Source of the DNA: CAYLYM01 sp964387645
Lineage (GTDB): Bacteria; Calditrichota; Calditrichia; RBG-13-44-9
Direction: 5' to 3'
Length of the DNA: 6,290 bases
Assembly: GCA_964387645.1 (NCBI GenBank)
Contig: CAYLYM010000161.1
Location: 1-6,290, forward strand
Shown: positions 5,097 to 6,290 of the stretch, one piece after another
Layout: each line of letters begins with the position of its first letter
Position numbering within the stretch: position 1 is the first letter of the stretch
The notes under the pieces: model-generated
What the model saw: the letters and a program-made list of their open reading frames with translations, nothing else
Database searches by the model: none
What the model was told of the DNA's origin: nothing
Position numbers and translations under genes: made by a program

Positions 5097-6290
5097 ATGA
5101 AAATTGGAAATTATACCCATAATTTATCTGTAAACAGAGGGATTCTTATCAATCTCTTCTTAATAATTATAACTTGTTATTTCATAATAAACTATCCATC
5201 AATTTCCATTTTTTTCCTTGCTGGTTTAATAATTGTTTTATTAGTCTACCAAGATCCTCTTTACGCTTTGTCAATTTTTATTCTCATCGTGCCATTTTCA
5301 AATACTAATATATTTTACATTCGCTTACTAAAAGTACCTGGATCTGAACCAATATTTATTCTCTCCTACCTTTTGATATTAGTTGCAATGATAAATTACA
5401 AGAAATCGATAAAAATGCCTAAATTTTCATTAATTTTCACTTTTATTATTTTAACAGTTTTTGCCTTTAGTATTGTTTACTCATTAAATAATTTAGAAAA
5501 CATTAACTTCAGACGAATCATTGAAGAAAAAAGTGAATTTTCCATTTTTTCTTATATTTTACAGAGTTTTGTAAGACCATTGTTTTATTTTTTACCTTTT
5601 ATTATCATAGTTAAATATTTAAAAAATGCCGATAGAATAAAAAAATTAACAAATATTATTGCTTTATCATTAACTATTTTGTCTATTTCGTTATTATATG
5701 TTTACATTTTTAAAATTGGAATTATGGGAGATATCCGAAAAGCAACTGAAATTTACTCAATCACTTTTGGTCTACACAGAAACGATATAGCAGATTATTT
5801 TATACTCGGTTTCCCCTACCTTCTTGCTGGTTTCTTTATAAAAAAAAATATTTTAAATATTTTTGTCATTTGTCTCAGCATTTTAGCCACCGGTTTTTTA
5901 TTTTCAAGAACAGCTTATGTCATAATATTTTTTTCAATTATTTTTTATCTAATTATTTCAAAAAGAGCCAAACTATTACCAATCCTGATTGCATTCATTT
6001 TGATACTATCTTTTTTAATCTCATCTAGTATTATTTTAGAAAGAGCTTCTAAAGGTATTTCATCAGGAGACAGAAATGAAATCACAGCCGGAAGAATCGA
6101 CAATATTTGGCTACCTTTAATTGATGAATACATTCATAATCCTAAAAAACTATTTTTGGGGAATGGAAGATATGCAATTATCAGTTCTGATGCAGTAGCT
6201 TACGGACTTACCCAAGACACTATGTGGCACCCACATAATATGTACTTAGAACAAATTATTGACTCAGGAATTTTATGTTTTTTCTTGGTA
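5097..6290 (+). CDS. O-antigen ligase/polymerase-like membrane protein (Wzy_C), 3' end outside window
   Basis: The frame opens at ATG 5097 and stays open to the right edge, giving 398 residues. The frame is closed by a TAA at 5010-5012 and no other start lies between, so the ATG is well placed; the ribosome site is weak. The protein is very hydrophobic, with about nine or ten membrane-spanning segments. The earliest are residues 16-60, and others include PIFILSYLLILVAMI, FSLIFTFIILTVFAF, FYFLPFIIIV, and four or more in residues 240-325. SRTAY at 270-274 lies between helices. After residue 330 a loop carries GRIDNIW (332-338), LFLGNGR (352-358) and HNMYLEQIIDSG (from H380). This is the hallmark loop of the Wzy_C/O-antigen ligase family, where the arginines and the HN(x)YLE motif belong to the periplasmic active-site region. 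It would polymerise or ligate lipid-linked glycan units at the outer face of the inner membrane. Wzy and WaaL cannot be told apart here. It fits a polysaccharide locus with the upstream kinase genes. Confidence 0.88.
   Translation, partial: MKIGNYTHNLSVNRGILINLFLIIITCYFIINYPSISIFFLAGLIIVLLVYQDPLYALSIFILIVPFSNTNIFYIRLLKVPGSEPIFILSYLLILVAMINYKKSIKMPKFSLIFTFIILTVFAFSIVYSLNNLENINFRRIIEEKSEFSIFSYILQSFVRPLFYFLPFIIIVKYLKNADRIKKLTNIIALSLTILSISLLYVYIFKIGIMGDIRKATEIYSITFGLHRNDIADYFILGFPYLLAGFFIKKNILNIFVICLSILATGFLFSRTAYVIIFFSIIFYLIISKRAKLLPILIAFILILSFLISSSIILERASKGISSGDRNEITAGRIDNIWLPLIDEYIHNPKKLFLGNGRYAIISSDAVAYGLTQDTMWHPHNMYLEQIIDSGILCFFLV

Noticed and set aside
5945..6133. Open frame of 62 codons on the minus strand
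   Set aside because: It lies opposite the polymerase frame, which is open from 5097 to the window end and carries the Wzy_C motifs.
1..6290. CRISPR array, tRNA or rRNA genes, insertion-sequence transposase
   Set aside because: I saw no regularly spaced direct repeats, no cloverleaf or rRNA signatures, and no transposase-like frame in either strand.

Overview
The window is AT-rich and reads entirely on the + strand. It looks like a chromosomal surface-glycan locus from a member of the Bacteroidota/Ignavibacteriota (FCB) group. The main evidence is a secreted protein ending in a YPNYPNPFN...WDGKTDSG...GGVYF-type tail. That tail is the type IX secretion (T9SS) / FlgD-like C-terminal sorting domain common in Ignavibacteria, Calditrichaeota and relatives. 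Other support is a second secreted protein with a dockerin-like double calcium-loop tail in the style of the same group, low G+C, and use of TTG and GTG starts. The exact phylum is an inference.

Layout. (1) Positions 3-845 hold the 3' part of a P-loop nucleotide-kinase-like gene. Its reading frame is open to the left window edge, so an ATG at 264, which lies after the Walker A motif, is not the real start. (2) Positions 847-1638 hold a second, different P-loop kinase-like protein that starts at TTG one base after the first gene stops; the two are surely co-transcribed. (3) A gene-free gap follows (1639-1918). It holds a small hairpin directly after the stop, a degenerate palindromic repeat resembling the dispersed 'cattctgag..aagcgaagaatct' extragenic repeats, and a possible Bacteroidota-type -7 promoter element. 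(4) Positions 1919-3688 encode a secreted mosaic protein: signal peptide, beta-propeller, IPT/TIG domain, a module of unknown fold, and a dockerin-like tail. (5) Positions 3724-4911 encode a secreted protein with a signal peptide, a possibly cohesin-like beta domain, a fibronectin-III-like domain and a T9SS sorting tail. (6) From 5097 to the right edge runs the first 398 codons of a multi-pass membrane protein of the O-antigen ligase/polymerase (Wzy_C) type.

How the parts may work together. The two kinases and the Wzy/WaaL-like protein suggest a polysaccharide assembly locus. The two exported proteins between them may form a surface pair, with the second anchored through its T9SS tail and the first possibly docked to it. 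That pairing is a hypothesis.

The most striking signal is inside the first secreted protein. The segment encoding its IPT/TIG domain (about 2801-3030) is 60% G+C by hand count (139 of 230), against 34% in the 100 bases before it and 37% in a 60-base stretch shortly after it. The borders coincide with the domain borders, which suggests that a single domain-coding cassette came from a different genomic background.
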